This document shows positions 32,716 through 44,760 of a DNA stretch of 64,000 bases, one piece after another. A model generated the notes under the pieces. The model searched no databases. It was not told the DNA's origin and saw nothing but the letters and a program-made list of their open reading frames with translations. The stretch spans positions 203,947 to 267,946 of the forward strand of contig JABCRI010001062.1 in the NCBI GenBank assembly GCA_015143295.1. The letters run 5' to 3'. Numbering within the stretch: the stretch's first letter is position 1; every line of letters starts with the position of its first letter. Source of the DNA: Tetracentron sinense (Eukaryota > Streptophyta > Magnoliopsida > Trochodendrales > Trochodendraceae). Made by a program: the position numbers and the translations under genes.

Positions 32716-34440
32716 TTAAGTTAGATCATTTAGACTAGTCATTCCCAATTCTCTTCTCAAAGCACTGAACCTATCAGATTGTAGAGGTTTAGTAAAGATA
32801 TCAGCAAGCTGATTAATAGTATCAACAAATTCCAAGATAACATTTCCATTTTGCACATGATCTCTAATAAAGTGATATCTTATTTCTATGTGTTTAGTTC
32901 TTGAGTGTTGAATGAGATTCTTAGTCATGCAAATTGCACTTGTATTATCACACTTAATAGGAATTTTAGTATAGATGAGTTTAAAATCTTCTAGCTGTTG
33001 TTTCATGTAGAGAGTTTGAGCACAACAAAGTACAGCTGCCATATACTCAGCTTCAGCTGTGGATAAGGCTACTGAATTTTGTTTCTTGCTAAACCATGAA
33101 ACAAGAGAATGTCCTAAAAAGTGACAAGTGCCACTAGTGACTTTTCTATCTATTTTGCATCCAGCAAAGTCTGCATCTAAATAGCTTATTAGATCTAAGT
33201 TTGTGTCCTTTGGATACCATAAGCCTAAATCAATTGTTCCAAGTAGGTATCTAAAGATTCTTTTTACAGCAGTTAAGTGAGATTCTTTTGGACAGGATTG
33301 GAATCTTGCACAAATGCAGACACTGAACATAATGTCAGGTCTACTTGCAGTGAGATACAAAAGACTTCCAATCATGCCTCTATAGAGTTTTTCATCAATA
33401 TTTTTTCCTTTTTCATCCTTATCAAGTTTGGTTGATGGACTCATAGGAGTATCCATTATTTTAGTGTTTTCCATTTCAAACTTTTTAAGTAGTTCTTTAG
33501 TATCTTTAGCTTGATTAACCAAAGTTCCTTGTTTTTAAATTCTCCTCCTCTATCACTTCTTATGTTGTTAATAGAATAACCTTTTTTCATTTTGAACTCT
33601 TTTACAAAACTTTTTAAATAGAAAAGGTGCTTCATTTTTATGAGAAAGAAATAGTACCCATGGATATCTTGAAAAATCATCTACTATAACAAAAGCATAA
33701 GTTTTTCCAGCTAAGCTAGCTACTTCATTTGGACCAAAAAGATCCATATGCAAAAGTTCTAAGGGCCTAGTGGTAGAAATCATTTTCTTGGTTTGAAATG
33801 AAGATTTTATTTGTTTTCCAAGTTGACAAGCATCACAGATTTTATCCTTAATAAATTTTGTTTTAGGTAATCCTTTAAATAATTCATTTTTAGAGAGTTT
33901 AGACAAAAGATCCATACTAGCATGTCCTAGTCTCCTATGCCATAGCCAACTTGCTTCATCCATAGCAGAAAAACATATCATGTTTTGAGATTTAAGTTCA
34001 TCAAAATCTAAGGTATAAACATTTTCATTCCTATGTGCTACAAACAAAGTATTTAGATTATCTTTATCCTTAATCATGCAGATATTTGACTTAAATGAAA
34101 CATTCAATCCCTTATCACAAAGTTAACTAATACTTATGAGATTATGCTTAAGACCATCAACGAGTAGTACATTCTCTATAAAGACAGATTTATTCTTACA
34201 AATGTTACCTATGTTGATGATCTTCCTTTTGGCATTGCCTCCAAATGTAACATGACCGCCATCCTTTGGAGTGATTGATGCAAATAGTTCCTTGTTCCCG
34301 GTCATATGCCTTGAGCATCCACTGTCCAAGAACCATGTTGTCTTGGAAGTTCTTGATTTGAAGCATACCTACACATCCAATTCAAGTAACTCCAAGATAC
34401 TTTTCCCCCGATACCCAAACAGTTTTGGATGGTACCCAAA
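32716..34440 (-). pseudogene. pol: pol of element D with internal deletion
   Basis: Minus strand in order: protease [16 protein letters not shown] (34329-34285), integrase zinc finger with [13 protein letters not shown] and CDACQLGKQ, integrase core HMDLFGP and IRSDRGGEF, then an abrupt join at about 33530 to the end of reverse transcriptase (KELLKKFEMENTKIMDTPMS). RNase H is complete (32716-33522: DADFAG, STAEAEY, ADIFTKPL). The catalytic YVDD and the integrase Glu region are gone. A TAA after NLISIS and a frameshift near 33570-33680 add to the damage. Confidence 0.88.
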
Positions 34441-34483
34441 GTGATCTGGGTTGTGGTTTGGGAGGATTAGTTCCCTTGGGAAC

Positions 34484-36085
34484 CTATATCATTCTTGGTC
34501 CTTTATGGTTAGTTTTTGAAATAGAAGATGTTCCTTTTGGAACCCAAACTTTTCTAATTATTTTACCATTATAAAATGAGGTAGATGGTGGAGTTTGGTG
34601 ACTACTTAGTTTTGTAAAGAAGTTTTGAAAATCTTTTTGTTTTGAAAAAGTATTATAACCAAGTCCAGCCTTGTACAAAACACATCTTTGCTGTCCTAAA
34701 AGTCTTTCTAGGTTCTTTTGACCATTTGTGAATGTGAGGATAGTATTAGTCAAGTCCTTAACTTTATCTTTTAGCTTATCACATTCACATGGTGAGTTAT
34801 GAGGAACATTTTCAATATCATTTAATTTCTTACTCAATTCCTCATTCTCAATGGCTAACATACTCTTCTCTTTTTGTAGAGTTTCACATGATTGTGAGAG
34901 AGTGTGGATTTCCTTTTTAAAGTATTTGTTTAATTTAGCAATTCTACCAAATTCAGTATAAAGTTCATCAAATGCTTCTCTTATTTCATCATATGAGAGA
35001 GAATCATTTGGGGAAGAAGTTACCTCATCCTCATTTGCCATGAGGCATAGATTTGCTACTTCTTCATCAATTGAATCTTCCGACTTGCTTCCCTCTGAGT
35101 CATCCCAAGTTGCCATCATAGCCTTCTTCTTGTACTTTTGGCTTTTCTTGAGTTGAGGGCAGTCAGTCCTTATGTGGCCTGGCTTCTTACATTCATAACA
35201 GGTGAGAGGTTCCTTCTTGCTAGATTCAGCTTTGTTCACTTCTTTTGAGAACTCCTTCTTGTATGGTCTCTTTTTGAAGTTCTTCTTATGCTTGAGGAAC
35301 CTTTTGAACCTTCTTGCCATCAAGGCTATATCGTCATCATCACTGATGGTTTTCTCATCACTGATTTCAACTTGAGTAGACTTGAGAGCCAGCCCTTTCT
35401 TGGTTCTAGGTTCATCAGGCATTTGATCATTCATTATGACTTCATGAGTCATAAGAGATCCCAGTAGCTCATCCATAGGCAGTTTGGTGAGGTCCTTAGC
35501 TTCTTGGATTGCTGTTACTTTTGGAGTCCAATCCTTGGGCAATGATCTTAAAATCTTTCTCACGTTTTCTGCATTAGAATATACTTTACCCAGAGATTTA
35601 AGACCATTTAAAATGTTGGTAAATCTGGTGAACATATCACCGATAGATTCTTCTTTTTCCATTTTAAATAATTCATACTTGTGAACAAGCATGCTAATCT
35701 TTTCATCTTTAACCTGATTAGTCCCTTCATAGGTGAATTTCAGTTTATCCCATATTTCTTTAGCAGAGTCACATCCAGACAATCTGTTAAATTCTTGGGG
35801 ACTCAAAGCACAGTAGAGGTTGCTAATAGATTTAGCATTAATTTGAATGAGCTTAATGTCAGCTTCATTCCATTCTTCCTCTACCTTAGGAATTCTGACA
35901 TCATCCACAGTTTTTGTGGGAAGATGAGGGCCATTGACTATTACTCTCCAACACTCATAATCTAGAGCATGAATGTAATACATCATCCTAGTTTTCCAAT
36001 AGTTATAATTTTCTCCATTGAACAATGGTGGTCTAGTGGTGGACTGTCCTTCTCCTAGGCTTGTTGCAAATACATTGTTTGCCAT
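34484..36085 (-). CDS. gag: gag of element D
   Basis: Intact 533-residue Gag. The copia gag domain (about 15-225) has RPPLFNGENYNYWKTRMMYY, KEIWDKLKFTYEGT and KILRSLPKDW. The knuckle CYECKKPGHIRTDC is at about 296-309, and a long coiled coil with LQKEKSMLAIENEELSKKL follows at about 375-470. It ends at TAG 34484-34486, after which the frame continues as VPKGTNPPKP and WVPSKTVWV, so this stop also interrupts the gag-pol reading frame. The start ATG lies 47 bp after the PBS. Confidence 0.9.
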   Translation of the reverse strand: MANNVFATSLGEGQSTTRPPLFNGENYNYWKTRMMYYIHALDYECWRVIVNGPHLPTKTVDDVRIPKVEEEWNEADIKLIQINAKSISNLYCALSPQEFNRLSGCDSAKEIWDKLKFTYEGTNQVKDEKISMLVHKYELFKMEKEESIGDMFTRFTNILNGLKSLGKVYSNAENVRKILRSLPKDWTPKVTAIQEAKDLTKLPMDELLGSLMTHEVIMNDQMPDEPRTKKGLALKSTQVEISDEKTISDDDDIALMARRFKRFLKHKKNFKKRPYKKEFSKEVNKAESSKKEPLTCYECKKPGHIRTDCPQLKKSQKYKKKAMMATWDDSEGSKSEDSIDEEVANLCLMANEDEVTSSPNDSLSYDEIREAFDELYTEFGRIAKLNKYFKKEIHTLSQSCETLQKEKSMLAIENEELSKKLNDIENVPHNSPCECDKLKDKVKDLTNTILTFTNGQKNLERLLGQQRCVLYKAGLGYNTFSKQKDFQNFFTKLSSHQTPPSTSFYNGKIIRKVWVPKGTSSISKTNHKGPRMI

Positions 36086-36131
36086 AATAAAATCGATTAC
36101 TCAGATTATTTAGATCTAATTAGAGTATTAG

Positions 36132-36143
36132 GCTCTGATACCA
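36132..36143 (-). other. Primer-binding site of element D
   Basis: TGGTATCAGAGC on the minus strand, two bases from the 5' LTR start. Confidence 0.93.
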
Positions 36144-36145
36144 AT

Positions 36146-37640
36146 TGTTGGCCAGGTAATGACCCTAAAGGGGGGTGAATAGGGTCTAAGGTAGATTTTT
36201 AAAAATTAAAAGTATGAACTACAAGTTCAAAGAGCAGAATAGAGTATAATATGCAACAAGATAAAACAACAGAATATTAAAAGAGAGAGAAGAGACAAGA
36301 AGAGTGCAAACTCAAGATTGGTTCTCAAGGTTCAGCAAACCAGCCTACTCCCCGCCTCAGCTTCCAGCTAGAGGATTCACCACGATTCCTTAATCGTACA
36401 GGCTCCTTCACAGGTGGAGTCCAAACCCTTACAATCTCTCTTTACAAGTCGAGATATCACCTTTCATGGTCTCCTTTAGGCCGAGCTGAAACCTTTCAAG
36501 AGTACAACCCTCTCTTGATATTGCTAAAGCAACCACTTCAGTGCAAGAATCCTGGATTCTTGACTACTCTCAATAAATAGGTTTTGGATTGAAAATCCGA
36601 ACAGAAGGCTCCTTAAATGAGCTGAATAAGAGTGAAATACAAACTCTAATAAAGTCTCTCAAAGAAAGTAGACTTAAATGAGCTCAAGAGAAACTTTTGG
36701 GGATTTTCTAAGTGTGAGAGTGAGTGAAAATCAATAGCAATGAATGAGGGATCAATGAGAGTTATTACAGTGATCAAGAGTTGATATTCATTCATAAATG
36801 AACTCCTTTTATAGCATTTGATCCAATAGTGCCATTGGGGAAGCATTAAATGCTTTTAGGTCCGTTGCAAACTAGCCGTTACAGAAAATTTTCTGTTCCA
36901 GACATGATTTCGTCGACGAAGTGGAGTTCCCACTTGAGTTCGTCGCCGAATTCAAAAGACGGAATTGGATTTCAAAAAATCCTGAAACGACTTCGTCGCC
37001 GAATCTTAACCCAACCAAAGATTTCGTCGACGAATTCATGAGACAAAATAGACTTTTAAAAATTCTGTCATGACTTCGTCGCTGAATTCAATCTACCCAG
37101 ATAATTCGTCGACGAATTCAGAGTAAAAACTCTGAATTCAGTCTAGGATCAGACCGAAGGGATTTGATTGATTTCCTAGGTCAACTAGCTGTCTTTTTAT
37201 CATATTTTTATGATTCATTAGGGCCTTAAATTGATTTCAAAGGATGTCCTAGGCTCCTATGGTCAATCTATGGTTCTTGAGCTTATTCACTTCACCTTTC
37301 TTTTGAGGACTTTTTACATAAGTCCTATACATTCTCAGAATAATACATTTAGAAAAAATGAGAGATAATCTTGGCTTGACTTGGGTCTTGTGATTTTGCA
37401 TTTTGTCTTCAATGGTCTTGACTTGGACTAAGGTCTCTTCTTGAATCTTCATCTTGTATTGAGTTGAACTTCCTCTTGGATAATTTTCATCATTTTTCAT
37501 GATTGGAGTGCTATCAACTTATGTAATCTGAAATGTTCACGCACTTAAATGGTTTCATTAGTACCAAATATTTTCATTTCATTGTTATGTTATTATCAAA
37601 ATTATTAGGGGTACTCATGGTTGTAACCCTGAGGCTAACA
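36146..37640 (-). repeat. 5' LTR of element D (1495 bp)
   Basis: TGTTGGCC to GGCTAACA. Palindromes TTCGTCGACGAA and TTCGTCGCCGAA lie at about 36909-37119 and TATA at 36805-36815. Its outer side abuts copia debris of element J. Confidence 0.93.
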
Positions 37641-38940
37641 GTATACTCCAACTTAATTGTTGGAACCTCCAACTCCTAATGCTTGGTATGATCTTGCATA
37701 AGTGCAATAGTTGCATGTTTGTTAAGGAGAAGAAGAAATCTGAGTAGATAAAACTTCTATTTGGGAATGGGACAAAAGTTGGATGATCATAATCATACGA
37801 ATTTTCTATTAAGAGGTAACTAACTTTATTTCACCTTCTTTGAGAAGTTCAAAGAATTCCGCAATGAAATAAAAAAATAGCTAGATAAGTCTTCCATGAT
37901 TGAGAAGAGTACCTCTTAATAGAAATTTCATAATTTACTCTTATTAATCTTGTTTAGATAATTCCCATAACAAACCATAGCATGATGGTGTTGTTAAATT
38001 GTATTATATTGGATATAATTCGATAGAAGATAAGCTTCGGATTCGCATTAGAGATACTTAGTCTCTATTCCTGGATAACAAAAGATATTTGTAAACAGGA
38101 ATGTAAGTTTCCTAAAAGAGAAACTGAATCTAGAATTGTTCTAGAAGCGGAAGCCCAGTAGACCGATAACTATGAGAATTAATAGAGATCAACTCTCTAC
38201 TCTCACTATACCTAAATAGTACACTAGAACCCACAGGTCCCAGAATCTGTAGTTGGACTAACTTTTATTCTGATGAAGTAATCAAACTGTTTGATTTTCA
38301 TCTAAGAATGAAAGTATCCTTTGTGTGCAAATTGGTTAGTGGGAGCATAATTACTTTCCTGGCTCTATGAAAAGATAATATTCTTTTCATTTTGAATGAA
38401 GTGTGAATATTATTCTTCTCTTAGATTTGATCTAGTAATTTTGCAATGAAGGACAAAAGCTTTGACAATATGTTTTCTTAGTCCTAAATGATTTAGAGAC
38501 AAAAGGAAAATGATATTGTTATTCTCCCAATGACAATTATGTTTTTGTGCAAGTAAGATTCCAAGAAAATAGTTTCTACCTTTATGGAATGGAATCTGTT
38601 TCTCTTAGATATGTGATATCATGAAACGATATACTTATACTAGACTGGATATTTATCATATGGTGATGTGATAAGATATTGGTCAGATTAGTCCGGAGCA
38701 TTGTACAATGGTAATGCACAAGCATGTTAACTTCAGAAAATGACTGTTGGACAATATCACTTTTGTTTAGTCTTTTAAGATTGTGGTTATCGATAATAAA
38801 TTTGCAAGAGTTACAAGTGTTATTGCATCACTACAATAGTTATGGTAAAGTAGACATGACAGACCCATATATATTAATTTCTGCTTCAGTTGGTGTTTGA
38901 GAAACATCACTGAGAAGATGGGCATTATATCTAATTGGCT
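37641..38940 (+). pseudogene. Element J: heavily decayed copia pol
   Basis: Plus strand. The clearest block is at about 38320-38400, where FVCKLVSGSIITFLAL is followed by a degenerate form of the YVDD region, a pattern typical of the copia reverse transcriptase. Nearly all of the rest is stops and frameshifts. The downstream PPT and LTR support the orientation. The upstream part was cut off by the D complex. Confidence 0.5.
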
Positions 38941-39821
38941 TAGAGTACAAGTGGGAGATTGTTGGACATATATGCCCTCGAAAGCCAATAAGAGACTTTT
39001 CTATGTTGATTAGACAAGTATCATATTCACACAACCAACTATAAAGGGTATTTATATTAATTATTATCTCATATGATGAAGACATAAAGTTCCATAGGTA
39101 ACATTGTAAGAAAATCATGCAAAGGTTGCGAGGAGATATGATTTTCCAGTTCCTTGTAAACCTAATATTATTCGAAGCCTCTAGAGTACTGGTTGGGCAT
39201 CGTACTTCATCATGGCTTGCACATGTGTAGTTCTATGAGATAGTATGATGAATCTCATTCACAGAGAGTGGTGACTCTTGACTAACATGTGAGTATATGT
39301 AGCAAGTACATAATACTGAACGGGGTCACTAGTGTAGACCCTATGGAACACACTGTCAGATTGTATTAGGGTTATCCATTTGACAAATTATCTTTAGACC
39401 TGAGAGGTTAACATTTTCTTAAATATTTATGTATATGGCTTTGATGTGTCAATCGGCAATGTCCAATAGATAGCACTAACTCGGGTACATTGGGTCATGT
39501 ACACAATGTTTGGAGAAGTATGTAAACACTCAATAAGGAATCCACAACTCCTTAATGGGAGATAATGATATCAACGTGATACTTGTTGAAATGAACTGTT
39601 AAATCCAGTTGTAGAGCCCCGGATTTTTTCATGCTTAATGCATGGCATTTTCGTAGCCAATTTGCCTTTAATGTAGTACAATTAATAAATAAGGAAGAAA
39701 TTGAAAATTCCGAAATGTCAGAAATGTTCCTTTTCAAAGTACGAACCCAACGCAAGTTGAATGGTCAAAATCCGATGAACGAGTCAAGAGATATGGCTAG
39801 AACAGTTTGGACCTGCAGAGC

Positions 39822-40005
39822 ACCGATCGCTCGGTCCATGGAGCAATCGATCGGTCCAAAACCGATCGATCGGTAGCTATCGACTGGTCGAAAAATTTGT
39901 ATGGGGAAATTTTCCAGAGAGTTGATTTTTGGTCGAGAGCTCTGTCAATTCACCGATCGCTCGGTAGGCAACCGATTGATCGGTCATAAACACCGATCGC
40001 TCGGT
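39822..40005 (+). promoter_or_regulatory. A-type palindrome cassette inside K
   Basis: Copies of ACCGATCGCTCGGT or ACCGATCGATCGGT lie at 39822, 39843 (partial), 39861, 39952, 39971 and 39992, in two groups of three. Between them is TATCGACTGG and the box TTTGTATGGGGAAATTTTCC (39896-39915), as in the B LTR at 53334-53368. Sequence on either side is unrelated to A, B and C. Confidence 0.85.
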
Positions 40006-40904
40006 CTTCGTGTTTTTGCAGAAATTTCATTAAGGGTTTTTTCATCTTTTGGGCGTTTCACTCTTTCCTCTTAAGGGTTGCCCGAGCCTTTAGGGCTCAT
40101 TCTCAACATTTAGAGCCGTTTGAGAGTTAGGGAAAGAGGAGAGGGTTTTCCTAAGCTAGGGTTTACTTTTGGGGAGAAATCAAAGGGGTTTCAAGACCCA
40201 CAATCACGTGAAGCTTGGATTGCTTCAAGATTCCGGTTCAAGCTCGTGAGGAGCACTTTTCCCAAGCTAGGGCAGCAACTCACTCACATTTTGGAAGGGG
40301 ATTCTTTCCCTCATTGATCAAGGTCGGTACCTTTTGCTACCCTCCTAGTTAAGTGCCTCTTTTCCTCCATGTTTATTGTTTTCCTTCATCTATGCATGTG
40401 CTATGAGTTGGGATGTGTGGATGTTGTGAATGGAGATGAAATGGGCGATTGGATGCCAATGGTTGCGTTGTGATAAATGAAATGGGGAGGGCATTGTATC
40501 CATAATGAACAAACATGTATGATGAAATTATAACCCACCTAGAAAAGCATGTTGTAGGGTTAACAAATAATGAACATACCATGTTTGATGGAATGCCAAG
40601 GTGAATGAAATGAATAATAAATTAAGAAAATGCATGCTTAAAGTTTATGGAAATTGTTTGGGTTATGATAGTGTGTTTCGCGTTTTCCCTAAATTGTTTA
40701 ATTTGTTACTTGTTTAAATGGTGATGTGCAATATATTGTGAAATCCCCAAACATGTCATACTTAAATTTAATTGCAAGTATGCACACGACCTCCATGAGC
40801 ACGGCATGCATGACATGATTTATCGTATTTTCAAGAACGAAGTTTAGAGGTGGGACATATCCTACGATATGTTTTACCTCGCTTTTCACAAGAAAACAAG
40901 AACA

Positions 40905-41065
40905 AACATCCCACGAGGGGTCTCCCCTCACTCACAAGTGCATAGCATAAAGAAGGGCCTCCCTTCCTTCGTAAGTACATACATATCTTGAAGAAGGGTC
41001 TCCCTTCCCTCTCAAGTGCATTGCATAAAGAAGGGTCTCCCTTCCCTCTAAAGGCATCTCACAAG
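40905..41065 (+). repeat. Short tandem repeat in K, about 40-48 bp period
   Basis: Four imperfect units share GAAGGGTCTCCCTTCCCTC and CAAGTGCATAGCATAAA. The core is itself a partial inverted repeat (AAGGGTCTCCCTT). Confidence 0.75.
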
Positions 41066-43271
41066 CACATCTCACAATTACATCTTACAAGTGTATCTCA
41101 CAAGTTACATGATCACAAGCAAGCACGCACGACATGCATGACATGACACGATATACAAGAATCAAGCAAGATAGACAAGACGAGTTTTCAAGCACGAAAA
41201 TGGTACCTTAAGTCAAGTCAAGCGCACGGTGTTTTGAAGGGTTTTATCAGCTTTTATGAATGCAAGCATGATTATATACTGCTTTACTTTATTGTTATGA
41301 TATAAATTATTCCTGCTTTATATGTGTGAATTGTTTCCTGCTCTATGTATCGCTATCTGTATGCTATGACTGTTGGTTAGTATTTGGTACCCACTGAGTA
41401 TTCCATGCTCAGCCGTACTTCTTATGTTGGCAGGTGATAGCGGAGCGGCTGCTCCTTTTGATGTCTGTGCTCCTGGCCCATGGGTGGAGGAGGAGTACGT
41501 TGAGGAACCTTTAGAGGAACCTCTGGTTGAGGGTTACTATTAGATGGTAGTAGATTCTGAGTGATATAGCTGTGGGTGAGTTGAGAGAGATATGTTCATG
41601 TATTTTGGCGGGCATGTCCGCACTTTCTTTTGGTTTCCTTTTTGTATAAACTTGGATTTACGTATGTATATACATAGAGGTTTGGTAGTCTTCCATTGTG
41701 CTATGTTTAAGTATGTTTCCGCTATTTACGTCCTCTATTGTATATGCTCTGTGGGTTTTTGCAGGATGGTTTGTCAAGCAAGTCATGATTAGTCGTCCAA
41801 AGTTCACTCTAACTCCTAGGGTGGGTTTTGCGTCGCGACACCAGTACTGGTGCTTTTGGGTAAAATGGTTTTTATCGAAGTTGATATTTTCAATAAGGAA
41901 AAATATATATAAATATATATGTCAGTTCTCTTCTAATGTTTCTTCAAAAGTGTTTTGGAGGTTCAGTTCAATGAAAAAGTAATCATGAGAAAGAGTTCTA
42001 TTCATCAGCTAGGGACTAGACAGTGGAATTGTTCCAATCCCGGAAGCTTACAAGTGATATCGGAATGTGGAAGGATTTATTTGTAAATATATTGTGATAT
42101 GGTACTTACAAGCAATTCTCTAATTTCTAGAGGTTAGTCACATTGTGTTAATGGACATTATTGTGATTGGTGGAAGTCCAGGGACTTAAATAACATTCGA
42201 TGATCCTAATAGAGTTTTAGGAAAGGTGTTTCCTAGTAACAATGCTTTAACCAAAAGGTTGAGTACTTAGTCCCACAACCGGAAATAGGAGATCCCTTTA
42301 GATCCCACACACAAAGACTTTCTTAAAGTATTTAATTTAATTATTAATTTAATTAATTAATTTCTCTAAGTAATCACTATATGGTATAGTGAAGCTCTAA
42401 AAGGTGGAATCACATTAGATGTGAATAACCAAATGGGTAGGACCCATGGGGATTATTTTAAAAGAATAATTAATGTGATCAATAGGGGTTTAGAACCCTT
42501 AGGGACATGTGGGGTGGGACCCACCTAGGGTAGGACGCCCACTCCATGAGGGAATAATAATTGTTATTATTTTTAATTAGTTTCTAATAACTAGTATCCT
42601 TATTAGATAAGGTTAGTTGGTTAGTTAGAGTTAGTTACTAATTAAAGATTCCTTGTTGGACAAGGATTCTATTAGTTTCTTGCTAATCAAGGAATCCTAA
42701 TTAGATTAGGATAAGGATATGATTAGTTGGTTACTAATGGATAAGGTTAGTTTCTATTTTGATTAATCCTAATGAATTAAGGAAAAATCAATAAAGGAAA
42801 CAATTGAGGGAATCCTAATTGGATTAGGATAAGGATGAGATTCAAGAAGAATCTCTATATAAGGGGTGGACATCCAAGGTGTTGGGTATATAATTAATTT
42901 CCAGATTTTTGGAAACCTTCTCCTTCCTCAATCTCATGCCCCTCTCTCTCTTCTCCTAAGGTGTACGGTCACACCTCCCCTTCCCTTTCTTCTCTTGTTT
43001 TTCTAGTTTGGAAATAGAAGAAGAATATTAAGGATCTTGTTAATCAAGAAAGAATTCTTGATAATAAAGATTGGATCTTTATTTCAAGATCCTAGAGTTG
43101 GAAATTTGGAAGGGCCATTAGCTTCCATTAGAGAAAGCTTTAAGAGAAAAAGAAGGTCCGTGTGGATTACGAAGGAGACTTAACACTTGTGAAGTTTTGC
43201 GAGTACTATTTTTATGTGGATTTGACTTAACAATTTCAAAGTCGCAAAGGTGATTGTTATTCTAACCTTCA

Positions 43272-43979
43272 TTGAATAAAATCAATTAAAATCTTAGTCA
43301 AATCTTGGGATTCGATGTATGCCCCTCAAGAACTGTTTTTCTAAAATTAAAAAGAGGCAAACTTTCACCCACTCCCTGATAGATCCCCAATACTGGTCTA
43401 CAACAGTGTTGCATTCCCCAGCGGACCCCCAGTAGAAGCCTCCAATTGCCCTCTACAAATACTCTCCTGAACAAGAGTCTAGAAGTTTCTAATTGTTCCC
43501 CATCAAGCTTCTCCCCAGCCAGAGTCCAATCTCCAGTAGTAGCAAGACAAGCAGGTCTACCACCAAACATCCCCAGTAGTGATGAAACCTCTTCTGAGTT
43601 ATACTCCACTCTCCGAGAGCGAAAGACAAACTACAAAGACCCCTATGCCCTGCCAAAGGTAATTTTCTAGCAAATCTAAAAGCTAGCTAAATATTCTTTC
43701 TATTAAAATTAAAAACTTTTGCAAAAGTCTAACACTTTTCAAAAAAAGTTTTTCAAAACAAAGCTCCTAGTACCGAAACCTGGTTGTACCAACCTGCATC
43801 AAGCAACCCCAACAGAGACAAGCAGAAGAAACCGACACCATGCATCCCGCAAGTTACAATCAACAGAGTCATAGGAAAGCATTCTCGTCTTTACACCCTG
43901 CATGACATCTTCAAAATCTAGCACATTTGGGCCATTTCAAAATCAATCCGGCTAGCGCCTCTTGGACATGCCACAACCA
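43272..43979 (+). other. Probable internal 3' region of a Tat-like gypsy element
   Basis: No reliable coding sequence. It contains a CC-rich segment with short Pro/Ser-rich ORFs in both strands and no recognisable motif. It is assigned to the Tat-like element because it leads through the tandem array into a Tat-type LTR. Confidence 0.35.
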
Positions 43980-44760
43980 CTTCGACACCCCTGTATGTCT
44001 TTGACATCCTGTGTGCCCCTTGACAATCCCGTTATATAGTAGCATTACATCTTGTATGTCCCCAGACATCCTGTGTATCCCTTGACAACCTCGTCATACC
44101 ACGATACCTCCTGCATATCCCCTTTCAATATCCCCAAGTGTCCCCGACATCCTGTGTGCCCGTTGACAATCTCGTCATACCGCGGCACTACCTCTTGCAT
44201 GTCCCCAGACATCCTGTGTATCCCTTGACAATCTCTTCATACCGCGATATTTCCTACATATCTCCTTTGACACCCCCGTGTGTCTTTGACATCTTGCGTA
44301 TCCCTTGACAACCTTGTCATACCGCGATACCTCCTACAGTGCCCCTTTGACACCCTCATATGTCTCGACATTCCAGGTGAGCATTGACATAACACACTTT
44401 ATCAGCACGTAAGTCCCCCTTCACCCCCATGTGTCTCGACATCCCAAATGAACATCGACATAACACACTTTATCGGCACCTCGCATGTCCCCCTTCAACA
44501 CTCCATGTGTCTCGACATCCCAGGTGAGCATCGACATAACACACTTTGTCGGTACATCTCATGTCTTCCTTTTGACACCCCGTGTGTCTCTGACATCCCA
44601 GTTGAGCATCGACATAACACATTTTGTCGGTACCTCGCATATCCCCCTTTCGACACCCCTTATGTCTTTGACATCCTGTGTATCCCTTGGAAATCTCACC
44701 ATACCGCGGTACCTCTTGCATGTCCTCCTTCTGACACTCCGTGTGTCCTTCGATTATTTT
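43980..44760 (+). repeat. Tandem array, about 80-bp period, upstream of Tat LTR
   Basis: About ten imperfect units contain GACACCCCGTGTGTCTTTGACATCC. Two subtypes alternate by block: one continues TGTGTATCCCTTGACAA and CATACCGCGATACCTC, the other CAGGTGAGCATCGACATAA and TTTGTCGGTACCTC. Tat-lineage elements are known to have tandem repeats in the 3' UTR next to the PPT. ORFs read through it are repeat artefacts. Confidence 0.85.

Larger units (their letters stand above)
28180..37640 (-). mobile_element. Element D: Sirevirus-type retrotransposon with deleted pol
   Basis: 5' LTR 36146-37640, PBS 36132-36143, intact gag, pol missing the integrase C-terminus and most of reverse transcriptase, broken ORF3, PPT and 3' LTR 28180-29702. 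It belongs to a different family from A: its LTR palindrome is TTCGTCGACGAA or TTCGTCGCCGAA. It is non-autonomous for pol. A matching target duplication is not expected because the left LTR is followed by further element sequence. Confidence 0.88.
39611..41963 (+). mobile_element. Element K: LTR-like insertion, probably a solo gypsy LTR
   Basis: The direct repeat CAGTT (39606-39610 and 41964-41968) flanks a 2.35-kb insert. It begins (T)GTAGAGCCCCGGATTTT, a start common in gypsy chromovirus LTRs, and carries near its end TTGGCAG then GTGATAGCGG and a short coding-like acidic segment (about 41430-41542). No PBS, PPT or polyprotein is present. The right end lacks CA, so end definition is uncertain. 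It contains the A-type palindrome cassette. Confidence 0.55.
38960..43271 (+). repeat. 3' LTR of element J, split by K
   Basis: The PPT AAGTGGGAGAT (38949-38959) directly precedes TGTTGGACATATATGCCC, a common copia LTR start. The LTR runs to 39610, resumes at 41964 after K, has a TATA box CTCTATATAAGG (about 42851-42862) and probably ends near CCTTCA at 43271. The right limit is approximate because no second LTR or duplication is in view. Confidence 0.6.

Noticed and set aside
41430..41542. Short acidic coding-like segment after TTGGCAG as a host exon
   Set aside because: It sits inside K; comparable segments occur in gypsy LTRs and no neighbouring exon was found.
43298..43670. Possible small gene with ORFs on both strands
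   Set aside because: No recognisable motif, no TATA or splice context, and location within retroelement 3' sequence.
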